A stretch of 9,441 bases of DNA from Limnohabitans sp. (GTDB taxonomy: Bacteria > Pseudomonadota > Gammaproteobacteria > Burkholderiales > Burkholderiaceae_C): assembly GCA_015657605.1 (NCBI GenBank), contig JACDQO010000268.1, positions 1-9,441 on the forward strand, given 5' to 3'. The notes under the pieces are model-generated. The model did no database searches. It was not told the DNA's origin and was given only the letters and a program-made list of their open reading frames with translations. This document shows, piece after piece, positions 1-8,602 of the stretch. The stretch's first letter is position 1, and every line of letters starts with the position of its first letter. A program made the position numbers and the translations under genes.

Positions 1-2047
1 CAGAGGCACGATCAGCAGCGCCACGATGTTGATGATCTTGATCAGCGGGTTGATCGCCGGGCCAGCGGTGTCCTTGTAAGGGTCTCCAACCGTATCACCG
101 GTCACGGCCGCTTTGTGGGCGTCTGAGCCCTTGCCGCCGTGATGGCCGTCTTCGATGTATTTCTTGGCGTTGTCCCAAGCACCACCGCCGGTACACATGG
201 AAATCGCCACAAACAGGCCGGTGATGATGGTACCCATCAGCAAACCGCCCAGCGCCTTGGGGCCCAAGATCAAACCGACCAGCACCGGCACCACCACCGG
301 CAACAGGCTGGGAATGACCATTTCCTTGATGGCGGCTGTGGTCAGCATGTCCACAGCCTTGCCGTATTCGGGCTTGGCCGTGCCTTCCATGATGCCGGGG
401 ATCTCCTTGAACTGGCGACGTACTTCAACCACCACGCTGCCTGCAGCACGGCCCACCGCTTCCATGGCCATGGCCCCGAACAGGTAGGGGATCAGCCCGC
501 CAATGAACAGACCAATGATGACCAGAGGGTCGGACAAGTCAAAACTGATGGCTTTGCCGTAGGCCTCCAGTTTGTGGGTGTAGTCGGCAAACAGCACCAG
601 CGAGGCCAGGCCTGCCGAGCCGATGGCGTAACCCTTGGTCACGGCCTTGGTGGTGTTGCCCACGGCATCCAGCGGGTCGGTGATGTCGCGCACACTGCTG
701 GGCATTTCAGCCATTTCTGCAATACCACCCGCGTTGTCGGTGATGGGACCATAAGCGTCCAGCGCCACCACGATGCCCGCCATGCTCAGCATGGATGTAG
801 CCGCCACGGCAATGCCGTACAGGCCACCCAGAGCGTACGCGGTCCAGATGGCCAGGCAGACAAACATCACAGGCCAAGCCGTTGAGCGCATGGACACGCC
901 CAGGCCAGCGATGATGTTGGTGCCGTGGCCGGTGGTCGAGGCTTGCGCAATGTGCTGCACCGGGGCGTATTGGGTGCCGGTGTAGAACTCAGTGATCCAG
1001 ACCAAGGCGGCCGTGAGCACCAGACCCACAGCACAGGCGCCAAACAGTTTCATTTGGCTGCCCGCAGCGCCCAGGGCGTTGTCAGGTATCAGCCAGGTGG
1101 TGACAAAGTAAAAGGCGATCAAGGACAGCACACCCGAGATAGCCAAGCCTTTGTAGAGCGCAGGCATCACATTGGTCATGCCCGGAGAGGCCTTGACGAA
1201 GAAGCAACCAATGATGGAGGCGATGATGGACACCGCGCCCAAGGCCAGCGGGTACAGCACGGCCTGACCTGGGGCAGCTGAAATCAGCAAGGCTCCCAGC
1301 ACCATGGTTGCGATCAAGGTCACGGCATATGTCTCGAACAGGTCGGCGGCCATGCCGGCGCAGTCGCCCACGTTGTCGCCCACGTTGTCGGCAATCACGG
1401 CGGGGTTGCGTGGATCGTCCTCGGGAATGCCGGCCTCCACTTTGCCCACCAGGTCGGCCCCCACGTCAGCGCCCTTGGTGAAAATGCCGCCGCCCAGTCG
1501 GGCAAAAATTGAGATCAGCGAAGAGCCAAAGGCAAATCCAATCAAAGGATTGAGCAAGTTGGCCAGGTTTTTGTCGGGTGTCAGGTTGCCGTTGCCCACC
1601 AAAAACCAGTAAAAACCGGACACACCCAACAAACCCAAGCCCACCACCCAGCATGCCGGTGATGGCACCACCCCGAAACGCCACGTCTAGCGCCGGGCCA
1701 ATGCCTTTGGTGGCGGCTTGGGCCGTGCGCACGTTGGCTTTGACCGACACATTCATACCGATGAAACCGCACGCGCCAGAGAGCACCGCGCCGATCACGA
1801 AGCCGATGGCGGTGATGCCATCCAGAAAGATGCCCATCAGGATGGCCAGCACCACGCCGACGATGGCGATGGTTTTGTATTGCCGGGCCAGATAGGCCGC
1901 CGCACCGGCCTGAATGGCCGCTGCAATTTCCTGCATCCGGGCATTGCCGGCATCTTGAGAAAGGATCCACCCTCGGGCCCAAACGCCGTAAGCCACGGCA
2001 ATCAAACCACATACGAGCGCCAGAATGAGCGCTGAATTTCCTGTCAT
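1..2047 (-). CDS. hppA: Membrane-bound proton-translocating pyrophosphatase, K+-independent type (partial at window edge, one frameshift)
   Basis: Integral-membrane enzyme that couples hydrolysis of pyrophosphate to proton export across the inner membrane. It starts at ATG 2047-2045, preceded by a strong GAGGAG ribosome site seven bases upstream. About 682 residues are visible and the C-terminus runs off the window. Family signatures are clear: DVGADLVGK (about 194-202), EDDPRNPAV and the DNVGDNVGD stretch soon after, and DPYKDTAGP (about 655-663), which bind Mg-PPi. GNTTK at about 463-467 carries lysine where K+-dependent enzymes have alanine, and T follows three residues later, so I infer a K+-independent proton pump. 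One extra C in the run at 1647-1649 shifts the frame after residue 133; with it removed, I read an uninterrupted protein down to base 1. This is probably a sequence error. It is divergent from ppa. Family identity is very secure. Confidence 0.96.
1645..1650 (-). other. Frameshift site in hppA (+1)
   Basis: The coding strand reads CTGGGTGGTGGGC where the family protein ([12 protein letters not shown]) needs CTGGTGGTGGGC. One surplus base in the CCC/GGG run moves the reading frame. Upstream and downstream frames are both unmistakably HppA, so the break is a one-base insertion. Confidence 0.9.
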
Positions 2048-2083
2048 CGTTGAACTCCTCGATGGTTGTCGCTGAACAGAGGG

Positions 2084-2115
2084 GCAACGCACTGGAGACC
2101 CCTCCATGGCGTTGC
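2084..2115 (-). promoter_or_regulatory. Strong hairpin in the hppA 5' leader
   Basis: A 7-bp perfect stem GCAACGC/GCGTTGC (2084-2090 with 2109-2115) encloses a 2x2 internal mismatch and a 5-bp stem TGGAG/CTCCA (2093-2097 with 2102-2106) with a four-base loop. It ends 37 bases before the hppA start codon, so it lies in the leader if transcription begins further upstream. It could be an mRNA stability or translation-control element, or a protein-binding palindrome. There is no T-run after it on either strand, so a simple intrinsic terminator is unlikely. The structure is seen directly; its function is unknown. Confidence 0.5.
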
Positions 2116-2264
2116 TTCCTCGATCACCGAAACCGGAGAACGATTGGCCAACAGCACATTAAAGAGGCTGGATCACGATCTGCGCAAGCCTTGTGAAAGT
2201 AAAATCGGGGTTAATCCCTAGTGATCTTCGTTTTTCATTAACTTTTCACCCCGAGACCCGCAAG

Positions 2265-2796
2265 ATGTCCCTCGACAACGTCACCCCCGGCAAACAAGCG
2301 CCCGAAACTTTCAACGTGATCATCGAAATCCCGATGAACGCCGATCCGATCAAGTACGAAGTGGACAAGGAAACCGGCGCCTTGTTCGTGGACCGTTTCA
2401 TGACCACGGCCATGCACTACCCCACCAATTACGGATACGTGCCCCAAACCCTGTCTGGCGACGGAGATCCGGTGGATGTGTTGGTGATCACCCCTTACGC
2501 CTTGCACCCCGGTGTGGTGGTGCCCTGCCGTGCCCTGGGCATTTTGATGATGGAAGACGAGGCCGGTGTGGATGGCAAGGTGGTGGCTGTGCCGACCAGA
2601 AATTGCGATGTACGACCACTGGCAAGACATCTCAGATGTGAACGCGATGCGCCGCAACGCGATCGCTCACTTCTTTGAGCACTACAAAGACCTTGAAAAA
2701 GGCAAATGGGTCAAAGTGCTGGGCTGGGAAGGCAAAGAATCCGCCCACAAGGAAATTTTGGACGGCATCGCGGCTTACAACAAAACCAAGGCCTGA
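2265..2796 (+). CDS. ppa: Soluble inorganic pyrophosphatase, family I (frameshifted)
   Basis: Cytoplasmic Mg2+-dependent enzyme that splits PPi into two phosphates, pulling biosynthetic reactions forward. ATG 2265 is chosen because it gives the usual short N-terminus before FNVIIEIP; the ribosome site is weak. Visible hallmarks are K30, E32, the family motif DGDPVD (66-71, metal-binding aspartates 66, 68 and 71), and D98, D103 and K105 in the EDEAGVDGK segment. The C-terminal half ([16 protein letters not shown] onward) lies in another frame. The switch falls between 2598 and 2607, where the sequence is two bases short (or one too long) compared with a VPT-x-KI-x-MYDHW type reading. Repaired length would be about 176-177 residues, matching the usual 175 or so. 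It is divergent from hppA and followed by an intrinsic terminator. Confidence 0.95.
2598..2607 (+). other. Frameshift site in ppa
   Basis: The reading frame holding the DGDPVD half ends at VPT (codon 2595-2597). The frame holding [11 protein letters not shown] begins at 2608. The ten bases between should be twelve (two lost) or nine (one gained). Both halves are textbook Ppa, so this is an indel, probably a sequence error. Confidence 0.85.
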
Positions 2797-2823
2797 TGCG
2801 GCTGGGTTAGCGCTCACCCTGGT

Positions 2824-2850
2824 AGGCGCTGGCTGCGGCACCCAGCGCCT
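2824..2850. repeat. Inverted repeat (9-bp stem) between ppa and the FemAB/GNAT gene
   Basis: AGGCGCTGG (2824-2832) and CCAGCGCCT (2842-2850) form a perfect 9-bp stem with a nine-base loop in the convergent intergenic region. No T-run follows directly. It may assist the terminator just downstream or stop minus-strand transcription. Confidence 0.5.
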
Positions 2851-2864
2851 GCAGGGCCTGCAGG

Positions 2865-2888
2865 GCCTGCGCCGTGCGGGCGTTTTTT
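2865..2888 (+). terminator. Intrinsic terminator of ppa
   Basis: GCCTGC (2865-2870) pairs with GCGGGC (2876-2881), including one T-G pair, around a five-base loop. A run of six T follows at 2883-2888. It sits 68 bases after the ppa stop and points in the ppa direction. A short tandem direct repeat (CAGGGCCTG twice, 2852-2869) overlaps its left arm. Confidence 0.75.
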
Positions 2889-2901
2889 CATGGAGGCTGA
2901 T

Positions 2902-4078
2902 TTATGGCAGCTTTTTCAGCGGCGAGTGCTGGTTCAACGCTTCCAGGTAGTTCTCCACCCCTGCTTTTTCCCGCTCCAGGAACCGGGCCACGGCTTCTGA
3001 AAACCCGGGGTGCGCCAGCCAGTGGGCACTGTGCGTGGGCGTGGGCAGCAGGGCGCGGGCCATTTTGTGCTCGCCTTGTGCACCGCCTTCAAAACGTTTG
3101 AGGCCGTGTTGGATGCACCATGCGATGGGCTGGTAGTAGCAAGCCTCAAAGTGCAGGCAGTCCACCCGCTCGAGCGCTCCCCAGTAACGGCCATAGGCCA
3201 CTTCGGGCTGGCCTTGGGCGTTCAGGTGCAGGCCGATCAGGCTGATGCCTATGGGCTGTGCCTCGTGTTCGGCCACAAACAGCAGCCAGTTGGCCGCCAT
3301 GTCGCGGCGCATGGATTCAAAAAACGCAGGCGTCAAATAGGGCGGATTGCCATGTTCCCAATAGGTTTGCTGGTAGCAGCGCAGCAGCAAGGCCCAGTCG
3401 CCTTCCGTCATGTCGGGGCCGCGCACGGCGCGAAACGTCACGCCCGCCTCCTGCACTTTGCGGCGTTCTTGCCGGATTTTTTTGCGCTTTTCTTGCGTCA
3501 GGCTGCTCAAAAAATCATCGAAGTCGCGCCAGCCTTGGTTTTGCCAGTGGAACTGCACTTGGTCACGTTGCAGCAGGCCGGCTTGCTCACAGGCCTGCAG
3601 GTCTTGCGGGCTGCCAAACAGGATGTGCAGCGAGGGGATGTTGTTGGTTTGGCAGATGTCCAGCAAGGCGGCCAACAGGGCTTGGCGGGCGTCGTCGGAC
3701 TCGGCCAGCAGGCGGCTGCCAGGCACCGGGGTGAAGGGTGGGGCGACCAGGGCTTTGGGGTAATAGTCGAGGCCGTGGCGCTGGTAGGCGTCGGCCCAGG
3801 CGTGGTCAAACACGTATTCGCCGCGTGAGTGGGTCTTGATGTAAAGCGGGCAGGCAGCGGCCAAGACATCGCCTTGCGGGGTGCCGCGCCACAGGCTGAT
3901 GACTTGCAGCGTCCAGCCGGTCTCGGGTGCGGCCGATTGGCTGGTCTGCATGGCCGACAAATAGGCATGCTGCATGAAGGGGGGAAGGCGCATCTTGCCG
4001 GGCGAGCAGGCCGTCCCAGGCTTCAGGCGCGATGGCACCCAGGTCGTCTTGCACCCGGGTGACATAATTCAAGCTCAC
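2902..4078 (-). CDS. FemAB/GNAT-like protein, COG3146 (DUF482) family (frameshifted)
   Basis: Cytoplasmic acyltransferase-fold protein of a family annotated as GNAT or 'peptidogalycan biosynthesis'; no reaction is established that I can name. Recognisable segments include FMQHAYLSAM near the N-terminus, the basic stretch EKRKKIRQERRKV, the core YGRYWG, and the C-terminal CLHFEACYYQPIAW followed by FEGGAQGEHK. About 391 residues, a normal length. The first ~30 residues (NYVTRVQDDLGAIAPEAWDG) are in another frame because the G run at 3979-3984 has one base too many (TCC CCC TTC needs five C). Start is GTG 4078-4076; GTG 4090-4088 is an alternative with a better GGAGAG ribosome site. No ATG start fits. 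It is head-to-head with nadE, 16 bases (or 4) apart. Family call is good; role unknown. Confidence 0.85.
3979..3984 (-). other. Frameshift site in the FemAB/GNAT gene (+1 in a six-base run)
   Basis: On the coding strand six C sit where five are needed to join the codons for ...QDAPSP to FMQHAYLSAM. Both sides match the family. A homopolymer length error is the simplest cause. Uncorrected, gene callers would place the start inside the gene or on a false N-terminus. Confidence 0.85.
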
Positions 4079-4094
4079 ATTTTCCAGCACCTGT

Positions 4095-5768
4095 ATGACT
4101 CTCCAAATTCGTGTGGCCCAGCTCAACTTTGTCGTCGGTGACATGCCGGGCAATGCCCGCAAGATCATCGACTTCGCCACCCGTGCGCATGCCGAGGGTG
4201 CGCGCCTGGTGCTGACGCCCGAGCTGTCAATTTGCGGCTATGCGGCCGAAGATTTGTTGCTGCGCCCCGCCTTCATTGACGCCTGTGATGATGCCCTGAA
4301 AACAGTGGCCCGCGAACTGGCTGGGTTAAAAGGTTTGCATGTGGTGGTGGGTCACCCCGAAGGCGGCGGCCTGCGCACCCGCAGCGTGGCCGTGACGCGC
4401 CGCCACAACCGCGCGAGCGTCTTGTGTGAGGGCCAGGTGGTCTGCGCCTACGATAAGCGCGAGCTGCCCAACTACCAAGTGTTTGACGAGCGACGCTACT
4501 TCACGCCCGGCAACGGGGTGGGCGTGTTCGAGGTCGAAGGCGTGCGCGTGGGCTTGCTGATTTGCGAAGACGCTTGGTTTGACGAACCTGCCCGCCTGGC
4601 GCGTGACGCAGGCGCGCAAATGCTGGCGGTGCTGAACGCCTCGCCTTTCCATGCCGGTAAAGGCCCTGAGCGCGAGCAGCGCATGCAAGAGCGCGTGGCA
4701 GATTGCGGATTGCCTTTGATTTACGCGCATTTGGTGGGCGGTCAGGACGAGGTGATTTTGAAGGGCGCTCGTTTGCCCTCGATGTCCAAGGCGAAACCGT
4801 GGCGCGGGCCGAGGGCTTTCGCGAAGCCGATTTGGCCGTGCAGGCCACGGTTGGCCCGAATGGCGTGGCGCTGACGGCTGCGACCAATGCTTTGGTGCCT
4901 TTGGCCAGCGCCGATGCCGAGCTCTGGGACGCGCTGGTGCTGGGCGTGCGTGACTATTTGGGCAAGAACGGTTTCAAGGGCGCGATTTTGGGCCTCTCGG
5001 GCGGCATCGACTCGGCGCGTGGTGCTGGCGATTGCGGTGGACGCGATCGGGGCCGACAAGATTCACGCGGTCATGATGCCTTCACCCTACACGGCCGACA
5101 TCAGCTGGATCGATTCGCGCGACATGGTCAAGCGGCTGAATGTGCGTTACGACGAGATCTCGATTGCGCCGCTGTTCGATGGCTTCAAACAAACGCTGTC
5201 GGCGCAGTTTGAGGGTCTGAAAGAAGACACCACCGAAGAAAACATTCAGGCCCGCATTCGCGGCACGCTGCTGATGGCGCTGTCCAACAAGACCGGGGCG
5301 ATTGTGCTGACCACCGGCAACAAAAGCGAGATGGCCACAGGTTACTGCACCTTGTATGGCGACATGGCGGGCGGTTTTGCGGTCATCAAGGACGTGGTCA
5401 AAACCCGCGTGTTTGACTTGGCGCGCTGGCGCAACCTTCATGATCCGTATGGCACGGGCAGCCAGCCGATCCCCGAGCGCATCATCACCCGCCCGCCCAG
5501 CGCCGAGCTGCGCCCCGACCAAAAAGACCAGGACAGCTTGCCCGCTTATGAGGTGCTGGACGCGATCATTCAGCGTTACATGGAAAACGACGAGGGTGTG
5601 GAGGCGTTGATTGCCGATGGCTTTGAGCGCGCCGATGTGGAGAAAGTGACCCGCCTGATCAAGCTCAACGAGTACAAACGCCGCCAGTCCCCCGTGGGCA
5701 TTCGCGTGACACACCGCAGCTTTGGCAAGGATTGGCGTTATCCTATGACCAACAAGTTTCGCGCCTGA
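4095..5768 (+). CDS. nadE: Glutamine-dependent NAD+ synthetase (two compensating frameshifts)
   Basis: Last step of NAD+ synthesis: amidation of nicotinate adenine dinucleotide (NaAD) using ATP and ammonia taken from glutamine, releasing AMP and PPi. An N-terminal nitrilase-type glutaminase domain (about 1-270) shows the catalytic triad E43 (LTPELS), K121 ([14 protein letters not shown]) and C157 (LLICEDAW). The C-terminal synthetase domain carries the ATP P-loop SGGIDS (about 302-307), then TGNKSE, GDMAGGF and the terminal [15 protein letters not shown]. Repaired length is 557 residues, typical of the two-domain form. The frame changes at 4756-4759 (one T missing) and returns at 5015-5018 (one base extra), so the middle ~85 residues sit in another frame. 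No clear ribosome site precedes ATG 4095. glnB follows 35 bases later, probably in the same operon. Confidence 0.95.
4756..4759 (+). other. First frameshift site in nadE (-1)
   Basis: Four T occur where five are needed: GTG ATT TTT GAA GGG CGC would give [12 protein letters not shown], which the downstream frame continues. A homopolymer deletion. Confidence 0.85.
5015..5018 (+). other. Second frameshift site in nadE (+1)
   Basis: After the P-loop codons for SGGIDS, the GCGC has one base too many. Removing it gives [21 protein letters not shown] and restores the original frame through to the stop. Confidence 0.85.
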
Positions 5769-5791
5769 TGGTGCGTTTTGAATATCTTTAA

Positions 5792-6142
<351 letters not shown>

Positions 6143-6151
6143 TGGGGTGAA

Positions 6152-6176
6152 GCAGGGCCTTGATGCCAAGGCCTGC
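6152..6176. terminator. Possible bidirectional terminator hairpin between glnB and the LOG gene
   Basis: GCAGGGCCTTG (6152-6162) pairs with CAAGGCCTGC (6167-6176), a 10-bp stem with one bulged G and a four-base loop, in the 86-bp gap between two convergent genes. No T-run follows on either strand, so termination efficiency is uncertain. Placement ten bases past the glnB stop supports a 3'-end role. Confidence 0.4.
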
Positions 6177-6228
6177 ATGGGTCATAGGAGGCGGGTGGAG
6201 GTGCAGCCACCGCGCCTTTGTCAGTCGA

Positions 6229-6840
6229 TCAAATCAGTTCGACTTTGGTGCGGGGTGAAAAGCCCGCTTTTTGCACCAAACTTTGCAGCAGTACTTCGGG
6301 TTCGGTGTCCAGCGTCACCAAGTCAGTTTGCCAGTCGGCCATGAAGCCTTGATTGACCACTTGGCCAATGAAGGCCATCAGGCTGTCGTAATAGCCCAAG
6401 CTGTTGAGGATGCCGACGGGTTTGTCGTGGTAGCCCAGTTGACGCCAGGTCCACACCTCAAACAATTCTTCAAACGTGCCAATGCCGCCGGGCAGTGCCA
6501 AGAAGGCATCGGCTTTGTCGGCCATCAGGCGTTTGCGTTCGTGCATGGTGTCCACCACATGCAGCTCGGTGCAGCCGTGATGGGCCCATTCTTTTTCGAC
6601 CAAGGCTGTGGGGATGATGCCGACCACCGTGCCACCTGCCGCCATGGTGGCTTCGGCCACCAGGCCCATCAGGCCGTTGCGCCCGCCGCCATAGACCAGT
6701 TGGCCGCCGTGGGCGCCGATCCATGTGCCCACTTGCACCGCGATTTGCGAAAATTCAGGCTTATTGCCGGGTTTGGAGCCGCAATAGACGCAGACCGAGA
6801 AGGCAGGCTGGACCGCTGGGGGGGTAAGGGGCTGGTTCAT
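6229..6840 (-). CDS. LOG-family (TIGR00730) nucleoside 5'-monophosphate phosphoribohydrolase
   Basis: Cytoplasmic lysine-decarboxylase-like Rossmann protein. Family members hydrolyse the N-glycosidic bond of (N6-modified) purine nucleotides, releasing base and ribose 5-phosphate. 203 residues, the usual size of the short LOG type. Signatures: VYCGS (18-22), YGGGRNGLMG (50-59), MHERK (99-103, with the conserved R and K) and PGGIGTFEE (117-125). All known catalytic residues are present, and LOG, not lysine decarboxylase, is the right name. ATG 6840 is chosen over an upstream in-frame start (6936) because it gives the normal N-terminus and lies seven bases past the RDD gene stop, fitting translational coupling; no good ribosome site is visible. 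It is the last gene of the sigma factor operon. The actual substrate is not deducible. Confidence 0.9.
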   Translation of the reverse strand: MNQPLTPPAVQPAFSVCVYCGSKPGNKPEFSQIAVQVGTWIGAHGGQLVYGGGRNGLMGLVAEATMAAGGTVVGIIPTALVEKEWAHHGCTELHVVDTMHERKRLMADKADAFLALPGGIGTFEELFEVWTWRQLGYHDKPVGILNSLGYYDSLMAFIGQVVNQGFMADWQTDLVTLDTEPEVLLQSLVQKAGFSPRTKVELI

Positions 6841-6847
6841 GGGCTGT

Positions 6848-7387
6848 TCAGATGGCAGAAACCAAGCGGGTGCCCGCCCAAGCGTCGTGCCAAAACTGGC
6901 GCTGAGGATGAAAGCGGCTGAGCCAGGCCCAGACAATGACCCAGATAAAAATGAGAAAACCGATCGAGCCGGGTGGCCAACCCAAAGGGATGGTCAGCAG
7001 CAAGGGGGGCAAAAACCACACCCAGCTCAGCATGTAGCGTAGCAGGGCGCGGCTTTGGCTCAGGGGCAGGCCTTGCGCGCTGACGACTTTGACGTGCCAG
7101 GTTTTCATGGCCAGGGTTTGGCCCCGGTGCCAAAACCAGGTGAAGTAAATGCCCAGAATTAAAAACAGGAAGGCCTGCAGGCCGGGACGGTTGTCCAAAG
7201 CGTGGCGGGTCTGACTCAGGCTGCTGAAGAGATAACCTGCAATGAAGACAACGCCAAAAAGCAGCATGCCTTCGTACAACCAGCAGGCCATGCGCCGCTT
7301 GATGGAGGGGGCCTGAAGTTGGGTGCTGGCAGGTGGAGTGGGTGCCGTGGCGTCGGGCGTGGGGGTGGCAGGCTTGCGCGGGCTCAT
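6848..7387 (-). CDS. RDD-family membrane protein
   Basis: Inner-membrane protein of 179 residues with a Pro/Ala/Thr-rich cytoplasmic N-terminus (1-28), followed by four hydrophobic segments at roughly 35-57, 69-86, 115-136 and 141-157. The family signature is visible as RGQTLAMKTWHVKVV (88-102) between the second and third segments and WHDAWAGTRLV (166-176) at the C-terminus. RDD proteins have no single known function; some are linked to ion or Na+ transport. The name-giving Arg in the first segment is represented by KRR at 30-32. ATG 7387 overlaps the DUF3106 stop by four bases (ATGA), so translation is probably coupled. It sits between a secreted DUF3106 protein and LOG. Family call is good; role is open. 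Confidence 0.85.
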   Translation of the reverse strand: MSPRKPATPTPDATAPTPPASTQLQAPSIKRRMACWLYEGMLLFGVVFIAGYLFSSLSQTRHALDNRPGLQAFLFLILGIYFTWFWHRGQTLAMKTWHVKVVSAQGLPLSQSRALLRYMLSWVWFLPPLLLTIPLGWPPGSIGFLIFIWVIVWAWLSRFHPQRQFWHDAWAGTRLVSAI

Positions 7388-8169
7388 GAAGGTTTGGATT
7401 TGACGTCAGCGGGTTGCGGCAGCAGGGTTTTGGGGTGGACCGGCTGACGGGGGGCTATGGTTTGGAAAATGCGGTTGCCTTCGGCTGGGATGGGTGGTGG
7501 CTTCACCAGACGCTTGTTGGGTGGGGCTGTGCTGCGGGCACCGCTTTTCAGGGGGGACTTGATGCCGGTGCTGAGTTTGTCTTTTTCAGCCTCTGACAAT
7601 TGTTGATAGGCCTCCCATTGCGCGCGTTTGTCTTCAATGGACAAGGACTGGGTGGTGTTGAAGTTAAAGCGGGCAAGGCTGCGTTGGCGCGGGCTGAGTG
7701 CAGCCCATTCCCGCATGCGTCCATGCAAGATCACTTGCTCTGGGTCGCTCAGCTGATAAAAGCCGCGGGCCAAAATCAACCATTTTTGTTTTTGCTGGGG
7801 CGTTAATTCATCCCATTTGTCGTTCAGGGGCAGCAAGGCTTGTTTTTGTCTCTTGCTCAAAGAGGCCCATGCACGAGATTCTTCAGCAGCTTTCTCAGGC
7901 GCTGGCGCTGCCCGCTGTTCATTCGCCACAGAGGCTTCTGTGCGCGGTGCTGTCGATGTTGGGGGTGGCGTTTCCGCTGTGCTTGTCTCTGCCGCGGGGG
8001 CAGTGGCAGATGTGGGGGAGCCGGACGAAGGGCTTTGTGCCAGCGCGGGCAAGCCAGCCAGCAACAAGGCCCAAGCCACCCAGCCACACAGCATCAGATG
8101 GGACCGTTGAGGCGGTAATGAGGTTGGCTTAGTGCCAGTCCCCAGCCGGAGCAAACCCAGATCAATCAT
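7384..8169 (-). CDS. Secreted DUF3106 protein
   Basis: Probable periplasmic protein of 261 residues. A signal peptide is visible: a basic n-region ending QRSH, a hydrophobic core (about 26-41) and an ALA cleavage-like site at 42-44. A Pro/Ala/Ser/Thr-rich linker (45-95) follows, then the DUF3106 domain (about 100-195) rich in regularly spaced Trp, Leu and Gln: WASLSKRQKQALLPLNDKWD, then LTPQQKQKW, LSPRQRSLARFN and LSEAEKDKL. The pattern of repeated 'W..L...Q...L' helices resembles periplasmic metal/stress sensors of the RseC/ZraP/Spy kind only loosely; this is my impression, not a homology claim. The tail is Pro/Lys-rich. ATG 8169 overlaps the DUF3619 gene by eight bases. An internal ATG at 8094 would give a shorter, more standard signal peptide and cannot be excluded. 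Confidence 0.85.
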   Translation of the reverse strand: MIDLGLLRLGTGTKPTSLPPQRSHLMLCGWVAWALLLAGLPALAQSPSSGSPTSATAPAAETSTAETPPPTSTAPRTEASVANEQRAAPAPEKAAEESRAWASLSKRQKQALLPLNDKWDELTPQQKQKWLILARGFYQLSDPEQVILHGRMREWAALSPRQRSLARFNFNTTQSLSIEDKRAQWEAYQQLSEAEKDKLSTGIKSPLKSGARSTAPPNKRLVKPPPIPAEGNRIFQTIAPRQPVHPKTLLPQPADVKSKPS

Positions 8170-8602
8170 TTCGGCTGGGTTGAACCAGTTGGACTTTCAG
8201 GAATTGCAGAAAGCCCGGGTCGGTGTAGGCGTCTGGGGGCAGGTCGTCCAGCAAAAGTGCAGAGTCAATGGAGGCGATGTCGGATTCGGTGAGTTCTTGC
8301 TGGATGGCTTGCACCAAAATGAGGCCCATGACCAAGGCCACCAAGGGCAAGGCGGAGGCGAGGATACGCCACAGGTTCAAACCTTCATCGCCGTGACCCG
8401 TGAGCGAACCATTGGTTTGAAGTGCTGTGCGATAACGCATCAGGCGGATGGGGGCGGGGCGAGATTCAAGGGCCCGGACACGCGCAATCCGCAAGCGCTC
8501 ACTGACGTCATGGCCCATGTTTTGGGTGGCCAAGTCGAGCTGTTGGGTGAAATTGTGGCCCCAAAGGTCCATGTCGGCAGTGTGGGTGATGGGGTTTTTC
8601 AT
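8162..8602 (-). CDS. DUF3619 single-pass membrane protein, putative anti-sigma factor
   Basis: 146 residues. The N-terminal ~75 residues form a soluble, Arg-rich region (SERLRIARVRALESR, 34-48). A single transmembrane helix spans about 80-100 (ILASALPLVALVMGLILVQA). The C-terminal part contains the family signature DDLPPDAYTDPGFLQFLK (119-136). A cytoplasmic N-domain, one helix and a short outer domain, encoded directly after an ECF sigma gene with a four-base ATGA overlap, is the layout of an anti-sigma factor, but I see no ZAS zinc motif (H-x3-C-x2-C). The anti-sigma role is therefore inferred from position and topology only. The gene is intact and in frame. Confidence 0.82.
   Translation of the reverse strand: MKNPITHTADMDLWGHNFTQQLDLATQNMGHDVSERLRIARVRALESRPAPIRLMRYRTALQTNGSLTGHGDEGLNLWRILASALPLVALVMGLILVQAIQQELTESDIASIDSALLLDDLPPDAYTDPGFLQFLKVQLVQPSRND

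Noticed and set aside
139..1281. Several plus-strand open frames (139-885, 155-487, 925-1281)
   Set aside because: They are antisense to hppA, which reads as an uninterrupted, textbook membrane pyrophosphatase across the whole stretch; their composition is His/Gln-rich noise.
1645..1650. Programmed ribosomal frameshift in hppA
   Set aside because: No slippery heptamer or stimulatory structure is evident, HppA is not known to need one, and similar breaks occur in four unrelated genes nearby.
2191..2216. Candidate ppa promoter (TTGTGA with TTAATC)
   Set aside because: Spacing of 14 bases is too short and both boxes are poor; no convincing sigma-70 promoter could be fixed by eye.
3010..3828. 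Long plus-strand open frame of 272 codons
   Set aside because: Antisense shadow of the FemAB/GNAT gene, whose minus-strand protein has clear family motifs; no ribosome site or recognisable domain.
5082..5714. Minus-strand open frame of 210 codons
   Set aside because: Antisense to the NadE synthetase domain; no domain of its own.
6271..6921. Plus-strand open frame of 216 codons
   Set aside because: Antisense to the LOG gene with its PGGIGTFEE motif; His/Gln/Ala-rich noise.
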